From the NCBI GenBank assembly GCA_029288365.1, contig JARIHI010000008.1, forward strand, positions 1-64,000: DNA of 64,000 nt, in the 5' to 3' direction. Below, piece by piece: positions 63,664-64,000 of this stretch (its first letter is position 1; each line of letters starts with the position of its first letter). Source of the stretch: Candidatus Saccharimonadota bacterium (GTDB lineage: Bacteria > Patescibacteriota > Saccharimonadia > Saccharimonadales > UBA4665). The notes below the pieces were generated by a model. That model was not told the DNA's origin. It saw nothing but the letters and a program-made list of their open reading frames with translations, and did no database searches. Both the position numbers and the translations under genes were made by a program.

Positions 63664-64000
63664 ATGAATACGTTACCACACTTCATTGACGAATATTACG
63701 GCCCGCAAGGAAGAACGGAAATTGATGCAGTAGTCGCTGCGCCAAATGGATTGGTCCACGATGTCCCGCGCGGAATTGTTATGCCAGCCGGTTATCCAGG
63801 TATAAGCATAGAGGCTATCCAAGCCACAACTATACAATTTGGCCGTAATCTTGAAATTACACCTTGGGGTGATCATACTTTTGAAAATACCTTTGCCCTA
63901 GACCAGGAAGATACTGAACATGGTATAGCTCATGTTGCGACCCTCCATTCGGCATTAACTATTAATCCAGGACAGGCCTGGGAGCAATCTTTGCGACATC
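63664..64000 (+). CDS. Unknown protein, 3' end outside window
   Basis: 112 residues seen from ATG 63664 (MNTLPHFIDEYYGPQGRTEI), open to the window edge. No signal peptide. Contains GIVMPAGYPGISIEAIQA and HGIAHVATLHSALTINPGQAW. Not recognised. A TACAGT box at 63652-63657 is six bases before the ATG, so the message may be leaderless. It is separated from trmD by 31 bases. Confidence 0.55.
   Translation, partial: MNTLPHFIDEYYGPQGRTEIDAVVAAPNGLVHDVPRGIVMPAGYPGISIEAIQATTIQFGRNLEITPWGDHTFENTFALDQEDTEHGIAHVATLHSALTINPGQAWEQSLRH

Overview
The window reads as chromosomal DNA of a Candidate Phyla Radiation (Patescibacteria) bacterium, most likely a Saccharibacterium (TM7). This is inferred from gene content and protein style, not from a 16S gene, which is absent here. 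TGA works as a normal stop codon (for example at 1674-1676), which argues against the UGA-recoding CPR lineages. Bulk composition is moderately AT-rich, with one striking GC-rich exception at 62297-62776.

Layout. 1-7.7 kb: a cell-surface cluster with three paralogous secreted beta-rich proteins (the first cut by the window edge), two DUF916/WxIP-like membrane-anchored partners, a PKD-domain protein and a PD40 beta-propeller protein. 7.7-13 kb: mnmA, a membrane-anchored metallophosphoesterase, a short alaS and a small unknown gene. 13.1-21.2 kb: an envelope and division block (ftsA, a baseplate-J-like membrane protein, ruvX, mltG, a LysM-CHAP protein that appears to start at ATT, obgE, an unknown). 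21.2-34.1 kb: DNA repair and RNA modification (sbcB, uvrA, trhO, uvrC) mixed with DedA, L25, a methyltransferase, an ABC exporter and an Xaa-Pro peptidase. 34.1-40.2 kb: a holin-like protein, secG, an orphan peptide-binding protein, an FAD oxidase, tRNA-Leu(CAG), tRNA-Leu(GAG) and tRNA-Val(UAC), with tRNA-like fragments and a candidate ncRNA. 40.2-49.7 kb: marR-MFS efflux operon with an evident operator, DD-carboxypeptidase, lemA-htpX, ligA, a candidate ncRNA and corA. 49.8-58 kb: tRNA-Ala(GGC), two related anchored proteins, a MurF-like ligase, ddl, AlaX and leuS. 58-64 kb: rpmF (TTG start), nusB, nudix, rnc, rpsP, khpA, then a 1.4-kb interruption carrying hairpins and the GC-rich gene, then trmD.

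Together the genes cover peptidoglycan synthesis and remodelling (MurF-like, Ddl, MltG, DacA, CHAP), translation quality control (AlaRS plus AlaX, LeuRS, tRNA modification), nucleotide excision repair and a large surface-protein investment that would suit an epibiont. A recurring sequence property is a -10 box placed 6-12 bases before the start codon with no Shine-Dalgarno sequence, implying many leaderless mRNAs. The most unusual signals are tRNA-derived 5' fragments inside the leaders of two tRNA transcripts, a tRNA-3'-end-like candidate ncRNA, a structured candidate RNA before corA, an ATT start codon with a hairpin next to its Shine-Dalgarno, a LigA without zinc-finger cysteines, and the GC-rich insert.
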